A stretch of 11,034 bases of DNA from positions 3,334 through 14,367 of the forward strand of contig DDSO01000139.1 of assembly GCA_002343425.1 (NCBI GenBank). Direction: 5' to 3'. The stretch is from Brevundimonas sp. UBA2388. Its GTDB lineage: Bacteria; Pseudomonadota; Alphaproteobacteria; Caulobacterales; Caulobacteraceae. This document shows positions 1 through 9,022 of the stretch, one piece after another. A model generated the notes under the pieces. It saw only the letters and a list, made by a program, of their open reading frames with translations, searched no databases and was not told the origin of the DNA. Position 1 is the first letter of the stretch. Each line of letters starts with the position of its first letter. The translations under genes and the position numbers were made by a program.

Positions 1-466
1 CGGCGGCGGCCACGTCGATGTCGGCCTCCGCCATGGCGCGTTCCGCCCGTCGCCGGGCGCGGCTGGGGACCTCCTGCATGAGGCCGATGCGGGCCATGGT
101 CATTTCGTCGTCGCCGAACCGCCCGGCCATGGGGCCCGAGACCGGCAGGTTGTCGATTCCGAACCGGAGCTGTGGATCCGGGAGACGACCCGCGGCCGCC
201 GAGGCCGCCGAGGCCGCCTCCACGCCGAGGGCGCTGGCCCGCAGCTGCGGAGCGGTGGTTGCGGCGAGCGCGAGGGCCTCGTCGAAAGTCATCGGCTCCG
301 CCGCAGCGGGCATGCCAATGGCGGCGAACAAGCCGATGGCGGCCGCGGCGGCGGCCACCGTTCCCCTGGGGGCGATCCTGGCCAGCCGGAGTGATTTTCC
401 GCGATCGGGATCGACCGCGGCGCTCGACATGTGACGGCCTGGAGCCGTCCGATAGCCGGAGTTCAT
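1..466 (-). CDS. TolC/CusC-type outer-membrane heavy-metal efflux protein (partial, N-terminus)
   Basis: The visible 155 residues are the N-terminus of an outer-membrane efflux protein (OEP family), the trimeric exit duct of a tripartite pump; the rest lies beyond the left edge. A basic stretch (about residues 23-34) leads into an Ala-rich hydrophobic segment (36-56) ending in PAAAEP, read as a signal peptide. The mature start MTFDEALALA (59-68) is the usual first OEP helix. The stretch DPQLRFGIDNLPVSGP (97-112) followed by MTMARIGLMQEVP resembles CusC/CzcC-like metal-pump channels, so an RND metal pump is likely downstream; that is inference. I chose the ATG at 466 because GAGGA lies 7 bases upstream. 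An in-frame ATG at 553 would add 29 Arg-rich residues and lacks a clear ribosome binding site. It follows the small exported protein gene in the same direction. Confidence 0.85.
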   Translation of the reverse strand, partial: MNSGYRTAPGRHMSSAAVDPDRGKSLRLARIAPRGTVAAAAAAIGLFAAIGMPAAAEPMTFDEALALAATTAPQLRASALGVEAASAASAAAGRLPDPQLRFGIDNLPVSGPMAGRFGDDEMTMARIGLMQEVPSRARRRAERAMAEADIDVAAA

Positions 467-569
467 GGGAATGTCCTCGAGCCCCGCGTCGATCACCTTG
501 GTGCGACGCGGGATGCTAGTCGTTCGATCACCGCCCACGCGAGCGCGGGCCATGGTCAGCGAAGTCGGG

Positions 570-932
570 CTATGCCGGAGTCTTGGGAGGGTCGCCCAGG
601 GGCGTCGGCCGCTCCCCTGCACGGGTGTCGTCGGCGCTCAATGCGACCTGCTGGCGATGCGGCGCCGACGGCCGGGCCGTGACGCCCGCGTCGGACGGAA
701 GAGGAACCGCGACTGCCGCGCAGGCAGCGAGGCCCAGGCAGTGGGGCCCGGAGTCATCGCAGGGCGCCGGACCTTCGGCTCCCGCCCGCATCATCATTTC
801 GGCGCAATCCGGCATCCCGGCCATGGCGTCTGCGGTCACGCCCGGCCGCTGGGGCGCGGCGAACGCCGACGCCTGGCCGATGGAGCCGGCCAGGGCGAGG
901 GCGAACAAAAGCGTGCGAACGATGCGCCACAT
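570..932 (-). CDS. Small exported Cys/Met-containing protein of a metal-efflux locus
   Basis: A 120-residue protein of unknown function. Residues 1-26 (MWRIVRTLLFALALAG onward, ending ASAFAA) form a clear signal peptide. The mature part contains MPDCAEMMM (40-48) and Cys at 43, 58, 65 and 71 with a nearby His64, a pattern that could bind soft metal ions. The tail is Pro-rich and ends PPKTPA. Small secreted proteins of this general look often sit just before CusC-like genes in proteobacterial metal loci, which is the arrangement here; metal binding is inferred, not shown. The signal peptide argues for the ATG at 932, but its ribosome binding site is weak. An in-frame ATG at 1106, preceded by GGGAGAGG and only 22 bases after the stop of the PRPP synthetase gene, would give 178 residues with a basic N-terminal extension. 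Confidence 0.7.
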   Translation of the reverse strand: MWRIVRTLLFALALAGSIGQASAFAAPQRPGVTADAMAGMPDCAEMMMRAGAEGPAPCDDSGPHCLGLAACAAVAVPLPSDAGVTARPSAPHRQQVALSADDTRAGERPTPLGDPPKTPA

Positions 933-1128
933 GCCATCGACGTTCCGCTTCGCTCTCCGGCGTGTCAAGACGGCGACCGCTCCGCTCAAACCCCGGCTTG
1001 ACATTCCGAACGAGAGGGGTCTGCGGCCGTGCCGCAAGCTCGCCGGGGCGAGCCTCCGGGCGCCGATGAAGTGGGAACGAACCAGGTTCCACTGTCCGCG
1101 TCTCATTCGCCTCTCCCTTGCGAGATGT

Positions 1129-2070
1129 TCATCCCGGACCCTCGGTGGTCCCGGCGCCGGAATCGGACCGGCGGCGGCGGGCCGGCCCCGCTGCGTCAGG
1201 TTCACGCAGCGCCGACGCCAGCAGCGGCGCCAGGGAGATGGCGTTGCTCGGATGCGGCACGCTGTCGGTGGACACCACCTGATCGGATATCCGGGCCAGT
1301 TCCTCGAAGGCGTTATCGGCGAACACAGCATGCACGACCACGCAGACCGGGGGCTTCAGGCCCTGCGCCTGCAGCCGTCGCGCAGCCTCGATCAGGGTCC
1401 GACCCGAGGAGGCGATGTCGTCGATCAGCACAGGCCGTCTGCCGGTCCAGGCGCCGAGATCGGGCAGAACGATCTCGACCTCGCGATCGCCCCGGCGGAT
1501 CTTGCGCAACACGATGTGCGGGGCTCCCACCCTGGCGGCGACGGCCGCGACCCATTGTTCGCTCTCCTCATCCGGACCTATGATCAGGGCATCCGGAACC
1601 TCGGCCGCGATCCAGTCCGCCAGCACGGGCGCCGCATGCAGCGTCGCGGTCGGAATGGCGTACAGCGCCGCCAGATCCGGATAGCGGTGGAGATGAGGGT
1701 CCACCGTGATCAGTCGGTCGAACGCCCCGGAGAGCAGACGCGCGAACGGACGGGAGGTGATCGCTTCCCCGGGCTTGAACCGCCGGTCCTGGCGCATATA
1801 GGCGAGGTAGGGCGCGACCAGGCTCACCCGCGCCGCGCCGAGATCGCGCGCCGCCTCGGCGGCGAACAGCAGGCTCAGAAAGCCCGGGTCCGGGCGGGCC
1901 AGGCTGCAGACCAGATCAACCGTCCGCCCCGCCATATTCGAGAGGTGACGGACGTAGCTCTCCCCGTCCGGAAAGCGCCGGGTTTCGAGACGGCCCAATT
2001 CGAACCCGCCGGCCGTGGCGAGCCGTTCGGCGAAGGCCTCATTTCCAGGCAGCGGCACGATCAGTCGCAC
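1129..2070 (-). CDS. prs: Ribose-phosphate pyrophosphokinase (PRPP synthetase) paralogue
   Basis: A 313-residue cytoplasmic enzyme of the Prs family, which transfers pyrophosphate from ATP to ribose 5-phosphate to give PRPP for nucleotide synthesis; length is normal. The N-terminal half carries RRFPDGE (31-37) and the ATP-binding stretch RQDRRFKPGE (93-102). VDPHLH (123-128) stands where the classical enzyme has its metal-binding VDLH. LIDDIASSGRTL (215-226) is the PRPP-binding loop. The basic LRKIRRG (188-194) fits the flexible catalytic loop. The start is GTG with GGAGG 7 bases upstream. VDPHLH and the context suggest an accessory paralogue rather than the housekeeping copy; similar paralogues sit beside AMP/thymidine phosphorylase-like genes in low-oxygen clusters of other proteobacteria (my recollection of such clusters). 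The C-terminus is Arg/Gly-rich and poorly conserved. Confidence 0.85.
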   Translation of the reverse strand: MRLIVPLPGNEAFAERLATAGGFELGRLETRRFPDGESYVRHLSNMAGRTVDLVCSLARPDPGFLSLLFAAEAARDLGAARVSLVAPYLAYMRQDRRFKPGEAITSRPFARLLSGAFDRLITVDPHLHRYPDLAALYAIPTATLHAAPVLADWIAAEVPDALIIGPDEESEQWVAAVAARVGAPHIVLRKIRRGDREVEIVLPDLGAWTGRRPVLIDDIASSGRTLIEAARRLQAQGLKPPVCVVVHAVFADNAFEELARISDQVVSTDSVPHPSNAISLAPLLASALREPDAAGPARRRRSDSGAGTTEGPG

Positions 2071-2188
2071 GAGAACCTCCGATGGACCGGCGGACGGCCG
2101 GCAGGCTCTCCGACAGACGCAGGCGCGCGTGAAATCTTACGGCGGCGCCGGACTGATCGCGAAAGCGGGTGTCGGCGAGCGCGGAAGG

Positions 2189-2215
2189 ATGCGGCTCCGG
2201 CGGTCGGAACCGCAT
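2189..2215 (-). terminator. Hairpin after the hydroxyacid dehydrogenase gene
   Basis: In minus-strand RNA the arms 2206-2215 and 2189-2198 pair over 10 bases with one G-U pair and a 7-base loop, starting 12 bases after the dehydrogenase stop codon. On the plus strand the same position would be a C-A mismatch, so the structure fits the minus transcript better. Only a pyrimidine-rich CCTTCC follows, not a run of T, so it may be a weak terminator, an attenuator or a 3'-end stabiliser between the exporter operon and the PRPP synthetase gene. Confidence 0.4.
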
Positions 2216-2227
2216 GTCCGACGACGC

Positions 2228-3265
2228 TCAGGTCGGCCCCCCCGGCGATGGTGAGGCCGGCGTGACCGCCGTCACCACGTTCCGGGCCGCGCCCGCGGCA
2301 TAGGCTTCGATGTTGCCAAGGGTGGTCTCGATGATCCTGTCGACCGCCTCCTGGGTATTGTAGGCGATGTGGGGCGTGACCAGGACATTGGGCAGCCGAA
2401 CCAGGGCGTGATCCGCCAGCAAGGCGCGCAGCCGGGCGGGGTCGACCTGGGCGTCCTGCCGGAAGATCTCCGCCTCATCGCCAAACGCCTGCTCCTCGGC
2501 GATGACGTCGAGGCCGGCGCCCGCGAGCCGGCCCGACGAGAGCGCGCGAAGAAGGGCGGCGGGATCGACGGCTCCGCCGCGCGCCGTGTTGATGAGCAGG
2601 GCGCCGGTCTTCATGAGTGCAAACTCCGGATCCGACAGGCGCAGGCCGGAGCCGCCCGGGGCGTGCAGCGAAATCACGTCCGAGGCGGCGAGAAGCTCCG
2701 GCAATGAAACAGCGTGGAAGTCGGGATCTTTTCGCGCTGCGGCGTCCGGAGACGGGTCGGACGCGAGCGTCCGCATGCCGAAGCCGCGCGCGATCTGGAG
2801 CACGCGGCGACCGATCCGGCCGGCGCCGATCACGCCGAGGGTCTTTCCCGTAAGCTCCACCCCGCGGAGGTCCCGCGCCCGGACATCGCCCCGGCGCACC
2901 CGCTCCGTCGCCTCCGGAATATGTCGGCACAAGGCCAGCAGCAGGGCGAAGGCGTGCTCGGCGACGGTATGATCGCCGTAGTCCGGCACATTGCAAACGG
3001 TGATCGCGGCCTCTCGGCAATAGGCGAGATCGACATGGTCGTATCCGGTCGATCGGGTGGCGATCAGCCGCAGCCGGGGCATGCGGGCCAGAACGGCGGC
3101 GCCGAGGTTCGAATGGACGAAGGGACTGATCACCTCCGCATCGGCGAAGCGGGCGACGTTGTCCGGGCGGAGTGGTTCCGGAGTGCAGGCCAGGGCATGG
3201 GGCCCGGCGAGGCGGGCGCAGGCGGCCGCCTCCCACTGCTCGGTTTCGAAAATCACGATCTTCAT
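2228..3265 (-). CDS. D-2-hydroxyacid dehydrogenase (D-lactate dehydrogenase-like)
   Basis: A 345-residue NAD-dependent enzyme of the D-isomer-specific 2-hydroxyacid dehydrogenase family, which interconverts 2-oxoacids and D-2-hydroxyacids in the cytoplasm, for example pyruvate and D-lactate. Visible are the substrate-domain motif RSTGYDHVDL (71-80), the nucleotide-binding GAGRIG (147-152) with an acidic residue D170 at the expected end of strand 2 (favouring NAD over NADP), and the catalytic set R229 (in NTARGG), E258 (in GLDVIAEE) and H299 (in TPHIAYNT). The start ATG has GGGAGGG about 8 bases upstream and lies 17 bases after the stop of the preceding permease gene, so the two are probably co-transcribed. 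Reoxidation of NADH during oxygen limitation would fit the acetate kinase remnant nearby; the precise substrate cannot be read from sequence. Confidence 0.88.
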   Translation of the reverse strand: MKIVIFETEQWEAAACARLAGPHALACTPEPLRPDNVARFADAEVISPFVHSNLGAAVLARMPRLRLIATRSTGYDHVDLAYCREAAITVCNVPDYGDHTVAEHAFALLLALCRHIPEATERVRRGDVRARDLRGVELTGKTLGVIGAGRIGRRVLQIARGFGMRTLASDPSPDAAARKDPDFHAVSLPELLAASDVISLHAPGGSGLRLSDPEFALMKTGALLINTARGGAVDPAALLRALSSGRLAGAGLDVIAEEQAFGDEAEIFRQDAQVDPARLRALLADHALVRLPNVLVTPHIAYNTQEAVDRIIETTLGNIEAYAAGAARNVVTAVTPASPSPGGPT

Positions 3266-3282
3266 TTCGGACCCTCCCGGTC

Positions 3283-4386
3283 CTACCAGCGGCGCCTGAA
3301 GGCCAGCCAGGCGCTGAGGAACATAGCGCCGCTGATGGCGGCCAGGGCCAGCGCCTGGCGCCACAGTTCGGCCAGTCCCGCGCCCTTCAGGAACAGCCCT
3401 GATACAATCTCGACATAGTGGCGTTGGGGACTGGCCAGCGAGGCGGTTTGCAGCCACGGCGGCATGCTCTCGATGGGGGCGATGCTCCCGGACAGGAAGA
3501 GAAGCGGAAACAGGCCGAAGAAGCCCACGAGCATCGCCTGCTGCAGCGTCTGGGTGATGGCGCCCACAAAGGTGCCGAGCGAGACGGCGCTCAGCAGGTA
3601 GACGACCGTGAGACCGAGCAGGATGAACACGTCGCCCCGCATCGGCACGCCCATCAGCGTCATGATGACCAGGGCGGGAAACACCGCGCCGGTGCAGATC
3701 ACCAGGGTCGGCGTGATCTTGGCGATGAACAATTCGTGGGCGCGGATCGGAGTAACCCGAAGTTGCTCGATCGTGCCTTCCTGCTTTTCCCGAACGATCG
3801 CGGCCGCCGGCAGGACCACGCCGAGCATCAGACCGGCCTGGGCCAGCATCGACAGGGCCATGAACCGGGTATTGGTCAGGTCCGGATTGTACCAGACCCG
3901 CACTTCCGGCCGGACGGCGGCCCGCCGATCCCCGGCCGGACGCCGGCTCTCCACGAAGCGGGCGCTCTGTTCGATCACATAGGCGCGCGCGCGCGCCGCG
4001 ACATTGCCGTTGGATCCGTCGACCACGACCCCGAACGACGCCGGGCGTCCGGCGGCCAGCCGGGCGCCCATGCGCGGCGGTATTTCGACGACCACGTCGA
4101 GCGCGCCGCGCCGCAGCCGGTCTTCCGCCTCGCGCAGGCTGGTGAACTGATCGGCGAGCACGAAATTGTCGCCCGTGGTCAATTCCTCGATCAGGGCGCG
4201 GCTGACGGCGGAGCGGTCGTGATCGACCACGGCCAGCTTGAGATGCTGGACGTCGAAACCCAGGGCCATGGTGCACATGACCAGTTCGGCCGTGTAGAGA
4301 AAGATCACCACGAACAGCATCACCGGGTCGCGCAGAAACTGGGCGAATTCCTTGGTGATCAATCCCGCGAGACGGCCGGACAGCAT
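3283..4386 (-). CDS. ybhR: ABC-2 type exporter permease, second subunit (YbhR-like)
   Basis: A 367-residue inner-membrane permease. The order is that of the ABC-2 exporter fold: one helix near the N-terminus (about 22-43), a large extracytoplasmic domain with VVDHDRS (53-59) and VRVWYNPDL (162-170), then about five helices from residue 176 onward. The cytoplasmic VREKQEGTIEQLRVTP (198-213) is the coupling segment that meets the ATPase. It is paralogous to the neighbouring permease, sharing VVDHDR and VRVWYNP, and length matches E. coli YbhR (about 368). The ATG overlaps the preceding stop by one base (TGATG), with AGAGGA upstream inside the previous gene, so translation is likely coupled. With its partner it should form a heterodimeric channel; the exported substrate is unknown. 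Confidence 0.88.
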   Translation of the reverse strand: MLSGRLAGLITKEFAQFLRDPVMLFVVIFLYTAELVMCTMALGFDVQHLKLAVVDHDRSAVSRALIEELTTGDNFVLADQFTSLREAEDRLRRGALDVVVEIPPRMGARLAAGRPASFGVVVDGSNGNVAARARAYVIEQSARFVESRRPAGDRRAAVRPEVRVWYNPDLTNTRFMALSMLAQAGLMLGVVLPAAAIVREKQEGTIEQLRVTPIRAHELFIAKITPTLVICTGAVFPALVIMTLMGVPMRGDVFILLGLTVVYLLSAVSLGTFVGAITQTLQQAMLVGFFGLFPLLFLSGSIAPIESMPPWLQTASLASPQRHYVEIVSGLFLKGAGLAELWRQALALAAISGAMFLSAWLAFRRRW

Positions 4387-5476
4387 CAGGCGATCCTCTT
4401 GCGGAACCGCCAGGTGGCGAGCGCGAACACCGTCGCGGTATAGGCTGCCAGCACGAGGACGTTGGGCCAGAGGTCCCCGAGCCCCGCGCCCCGCAGCACG
4501 ACCCCGCGTGAGAACTCGAGAAAATACCGCGTGGGCAGGGCTGAGGCGTAGGCCTGAAACGCCGGCGGCATGGTGAAGAGCGGATAGACGAAGCCGGAAA
4601 ACAGGAAGGCCGGCATCAGGGTCACGATCAGGGCCGTCAACATGGCGGCCAGCTGGGTGCGCACGAGGGTGGAGACGAGCAGTCCGATGGAAACCGTGCA
4701 AAGAACGTAGAGAAGCCCCACGGCGAGAAGCAGCCCCACGCTTCCCCGTACGGGCACCTCGAACCAGACTACCCCGCCAAAGACGACGAGGAGAAGTTCC
4801 GCATAGGCGATCACGGCGTAGGGCAGCAGTTTGCCGGCGATGAACTCGCTCCCGGTCAGGGGCGAGGCGTAGATCTGGGCGATGGTGCCCAGCTCCTTTT
4901 CGCGCGCCACGGCCAGCGCCGTGAGCAACGGCGGAAAGGCCATGAGGATCACCGCGAACAGGCCCGGTACGATGAAGTTGCGGCTGCGCAGTTGCGGATT
5001 GTACCAGACGCGCACCTCGGGCCTGAGAGGAAGGCGCACCTCCTCCGGATAGGCGTGGAGGATGGCCCGGCCATAGGCCGACAGGATCGCCGCCGTGCTG
5101 GCGTAGGTGCCGTCGACCACGAACTGCACGGGCGCGTCCTCGCCGCGTCCAAGGCGGCCGGAGAAGCCCGGCGGGATGAACAGGGCCGCCCGGGCCGTCC
5201 CGCGCATCAGGGCGTGTTCGGCCGATCGTTCGTCCTCCGGCGCCGCCTGGAGGATGAAATATCCCGAGTTGAGAAACCGGGCCTGCAGCTCCCGGCTGGC
5301 GGCGGTCCGGTCATGGTCCACCACGATCAGCGGCGCCCGGTCGACATCCAGCGATATGCCGTAGACGAACAGGAACAGCATCATCAGGGGCATGAGCAGC
5401 GCCACCCCCATGGTGAAGCGGTCGCGCGAGATCTCCAGCACCTCCTTGCGGGCGAAGGCCAGAACGCGCCGCGCCT

Positions 5477-5480
<4 letters not shown>
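4386..5480 (-). CDS. ybhS: ABC-2 type exporter permease, first subunit (YbhS-like)
   Basis: A 364-residue inner-membrane permease built like its neighbour: first helix about 24-44, extracytoplasmic domain with VVDHDRT (53-59) and VRVWYNPQL (156-164), then a helix block from 168 to about 357. The cytoplasmic AREKELGTIAQIYASP (192-207) is the expected ATPase-coupling segment. The start is GTG, overlapping the ATPase stop by four bases (GTGA), with GGGGAGGG just upstream. A reading frame extending further upstream is only the out-of-frame shadow of the ATPase gene. Length and gene order (adaptor, tandem ATPase, permease, permease) match the E. coli ybhGFSR exporter, so that family is preferred over RbbA-type systems, where ATPase and permease are fused. 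Confidence 0.88.
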
Positions 5481-7183
<1,703 letters not shown>

Positions 7184-7187
7184 CCCC

Positions 7188-8159
7188 CTACTCCGGCACG
7201 GCGAGACGGTCGGGCCAGCCGGCGGAGGCGTCCCACAGAATCCATGCATCGGCCGGCATGCCGGGCTTGAGCAGCCCGTCCGGATTTTCAGCCTCCAGAG
7301 TGACCCCGTAGACGGTCCGGCCCCGTTCGTCCTGCATGTGAATGTCGCGGGGGGTGAACTGGGCCTGGGCGTCGACCCGGGCCACGCGCGCCGGGAAATC
7401 CCGGCCGGGAAAGGCGTCAACCCGCAGCCTGGCGGGAGCCCCCAGGCGGACCTTGCCCAGGTCCGGCTCCCGAACGAAGACACGCAGCCTCACCCGCGAC
7501 AGGTTGGCCAGCACCACCACGGGCTGGCCGGCGACGATCACTTCGCCGGGCTCGGCGAGACGCTCCAGCACCGCCCCCGATATCGGCGAGGCGATATGGG
7601 TCCTGACCAGCTGCGAGCGGCCCAGGGCCAGGGTCTGGGACGCCGCCTCGGCCTGGGCGACGGCCTCGCCGCGACGCGCCTCAAGCAGGCTGATCTGATC
7701 CACGGCGGCCTGATGGGCGTTGCGGACAACGTCGAGGCGTTGGGCCGTGACATAGCCCTCACGCGCGAGCGCCTCATAGCGCGACAGATCCGCCCGGGTC
7801 GAAGCGGCGTGATGGCGGGCCAGATCGATCTGGCTGCTCACCTGGGCCACGGTCTGCCCGGCGGCGGCGCGCTGGGCGGCGGCGCGATTCATGAGCAGAC
7901 GGGCGTCGGACGGGTCGATGGAGGCCAGCGGGGCTCCGGCCCGAACCGGGGCGCCTTCCAGGGCGTGGTTCTGCAGCAGACGGCCGGACAGCTCAAACGA
8001 GACGCGCACCTCGTCGACCTCGATCCGCCCGCTGCCGTAGATGACCTGCGCCGGCGCCGGAGCGGGCTGCAGCCGCCAGAAGGCGACGGCGGAGCCGGCG
8101 GCGACCAGAATGAGTCCGACGGCCACCAGCACCGTCAACCGTCGCCCCTGAATCCTCAC
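7188..8159 (-). CDS. ybhG: HlyD-family membrane fusion protein (YbhG-like adaptor)
   Basis: A 323-residue periplasmic adaptor anchored by one N-terminal helix (8-28), linking the ABC exporter to an outer-membrane channel. Order of parts: first lipoyl half with GSGRIEVDEVRVSFELSGR (42-60), a long Ala/Gln-rich coiled-coil hairpin (about 85-180), second lipoyl half SPISGAVLERLAEPGEVI (191-208), then a beta-barrel region including QAQFTPRDIHMQDERGR (265-281), a stretch typical of YbhG/YhiI-like adaptors. The GTG at 8159 was chosen because GGAGG lies 6 bases upstream and it places the anchor helix at residue 8. The frame stays open to 8642, but that upstream part is non-homologous and overlaps the acetate kinase remnant. 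It is the first intact gene of the exporter operon. Confidence 0.88.
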   Translation of the reverse strand: MRIQGRRLTVLVAVGLILVAAGSAVAFWRLQPAPAPAQVIYGSGRIEVDEVRVSFELSGRLLQNHALEGAPVRAGAPLASIDPSDARLLMNRAAAQRAAAGQTVAQVSSQIDLARHHAASTRADLSRYEALAREGYVTAQRLDVVRNAHQAAVDQISLLEARRGEAVAQAEAASQTLALGRSQLVRTHIASPISGAVLERLAEPGEVIVAGQPVVVLANLSRVRLRVFVREPDLGKVRLGAPARLRVDAFPGRDFPARVARVDAQAQFTPRDIHMQDERGRTVYGVTLEAENPDGLLKPGMPADAWILWDASAGWPDRLAVPE

Positions 8160-8227
8160 ATCCTGCCTCCGGACGCGCTCGCCTGTTTCGATGCGCTGAT
8201 CCTGAAGACGCCGGGTGGAAGGATTGC

Positions 8228-8475
8228 TTACGCCCTCGGAAAGCCGCCCGCGACGGCGGCTGTGCGCAAAGGGCCAGCCGCGCTTCGAGCCGGGAGAGGA
8301 GATCCGGCGCCGAAGTCCCCCCAGGCTTCGTCGGACACGATCGCGCCAGCCGGGGGCCCCGCGGCGTGCGTCTCGATCCGGCCGCGCAGACAGGGCGCCA
8401 GTCCGCCCGGCCCCTTGGCCAAGACGCCGATTTTGCAGGTCGAGGCCCGCTGTTGAGAGCGAGGATAAACGGCAT
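8228..8475 (-). pseudogene. ackA: Acetate kinase remnant (N-terminal stub, frameshifted)
   Basis: From the ATG at 8475 the reading is MPFILALNSG, the start of an acetate kinase. After a one-base loss near 8441-8450 the match continues in the next frame as SSTCKIGVLAKGPGG, so the joined reading ALNSGSSTCKIGVL corresponds to the family's N-terminal phosphate-site motif (L-N-x-G-S-S-S-x-K-F). The same frame continues through LRGRIE and DEAWGDFG, also acetate kinase-like, and stops at TAA 8228-8230. About 80 codons of a normally roughly 400-codon gene survive; the C-terminal four fifths are missing. Acetate kinase makes ATP from acetyl phosphate and often pairs with phosphoketolase. The fragment lies directly upstream of the exporter operon in the same direction, so it may once have been its first gene. 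Identification rests on motif recognition only. Confidence 0.65.
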
Positions 8476-8635
8476 GCCACGACTGGATCCTTGATCGGAC
8501 AATGACCTGATGGCCCAGGGTCTGACGCCGGCGACCGGCGGGTCTTACGACCGTCGGCCTTCCGCGTCGGTAATGGTCGGTCGGGTGAGGCGTCAGACGG
8601 CGGACGGTGTTCAGAACGGAAGGGGCCTCGCATGA
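8476..8635. other. Divergent intergenic region without a recognisable gene
   Basis: This stretch separates the minus-strand acetate kinase stub from the plus-strand methyltransferase remnant and should hold the divergent promoters. I see no convincing -35/-10 pair on either strand. A short inverted repeat with 6-base arms and a 3-base loop lies at 8526-8540. TTGATCGGACAA at 8491-8502 only half resembles an FNR/FixK site. A 41-codon plus frame (8510-8635) overlaps by ATGA an ATG at 8632 preceded by GGAAGGGG; that ATG may be the old start of the methyltransferase gene. Confidence 0.4.
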
Positions 8636-9001
8636 CCTCCAATTCCCCCGGGACCGGCCGGGTCTTCAGGCGGCGAGTTCTGGCTCATCTCCGCCTGGCC
8701 GGTGCTTCATCGCGCCCAACGCCAGGGCAGGCTGACGACGACCGGTCCCTGCAAATCCATCCGCCACCCGCAGTAGGCCGGCTTCGTGCTGATCATGATC
8801 GGCGTTCTGCTTCAGTGGCCGAGGCTGCTCACCCTGGCGATGTTTCCGGCGCTCGTTGTCCTGTACTGGCGCCTGGCCGTGGAGGAGGAGCGCGAAACCG
8901 CCGCCCGCTTCGGCCCGGCCTGGGCCGGATACCGGCGGGCGACGCCGGCGTTCCTCTCCCGACTCGGTCCCGTGTCCCGGCCCGCCCGGCCTGAAGTTTG
9001 A
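8636..9001 (+). pseudogene. ICMT-family membrane methyltransferase remnant (premature stop, 5' part missing)
   Basis: One frame reads GGEFWLISAWPVLHRAQRQG, then LTTTGPCKSIRHPQ, a TAG at 8774-8776, and AGFVLIMIGVLLQWPRLLTL, MFPALVVLYWRLAVEEERE and a C-terminal GYRRATPAFLSRL. This is the C-terminal catalytic half of isoprenylcysteine carboxyl methyltransferase/PEMT-like membrane proteins, whose conserved core is TGPYRxxRHPQYxGF. The stop sits on the conserved Tyr codon of RHPQY, and the Tyr of TGPY is already Cys. The frame is closed upstream by TGA 8633-8635, so the N-terminal half is missing; an ATG at 8632 with a good ribosome binding site is in another frame. A GTG at 8786 could in principle restart the last 71 residues, but these lack the methyl-donor-site motif. 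The gene ends 21 bases before the P-type ATPase, its likely former operon partner. Confidence 0.75.
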
Positions 9002-9022
9002 TTTTCACCGGAGTTCTTCTTG

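Noticed and set aside
1038..1053. Inverted repeat GCTCGCC-GG-GGCGAGC considered as a terminator or operator
   Set aside because: The loop would be only two to four bases, no T run follows on either strand, and such GC palindromes are common in this composition.
1136..1151. Hairpin GGACC...GGTCC overlapping the end of the PRPP synthetase gene
   Set aside because: Five-base arms inside coding sequence with no T run; too weak to call a terminator.
583..2265. 560-codon plus-strand open frame
   Set aside because: It is antisense to the PRPP synthetase gene, with low-complexity Arg/Gly/Pro-rich content and no recognisable motif; long antisense frames are expected at this GC content.
3266..4276. 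N-terminal extension of the hydroxyacid dehydrogenase frame
   Set aside because: It overlaps the second permease out of frame, and the ATG at 3265 has its own strong ribosome binding site and begins the family's normal N-terminus.
8491..8504. Possible FNR/FixK box beginning TTGAT
   Set aside because: Only the left half-site matches; the right half is CAATG instead of ATCAA at the required spacing.
8510..8635. 41-codon plus-strand frame ending in an ATGA overlap with the ATG at 8632
   Set aside because: No ribosome binding site and no recognisable protein features; kept only as a remark on the intergenic region.
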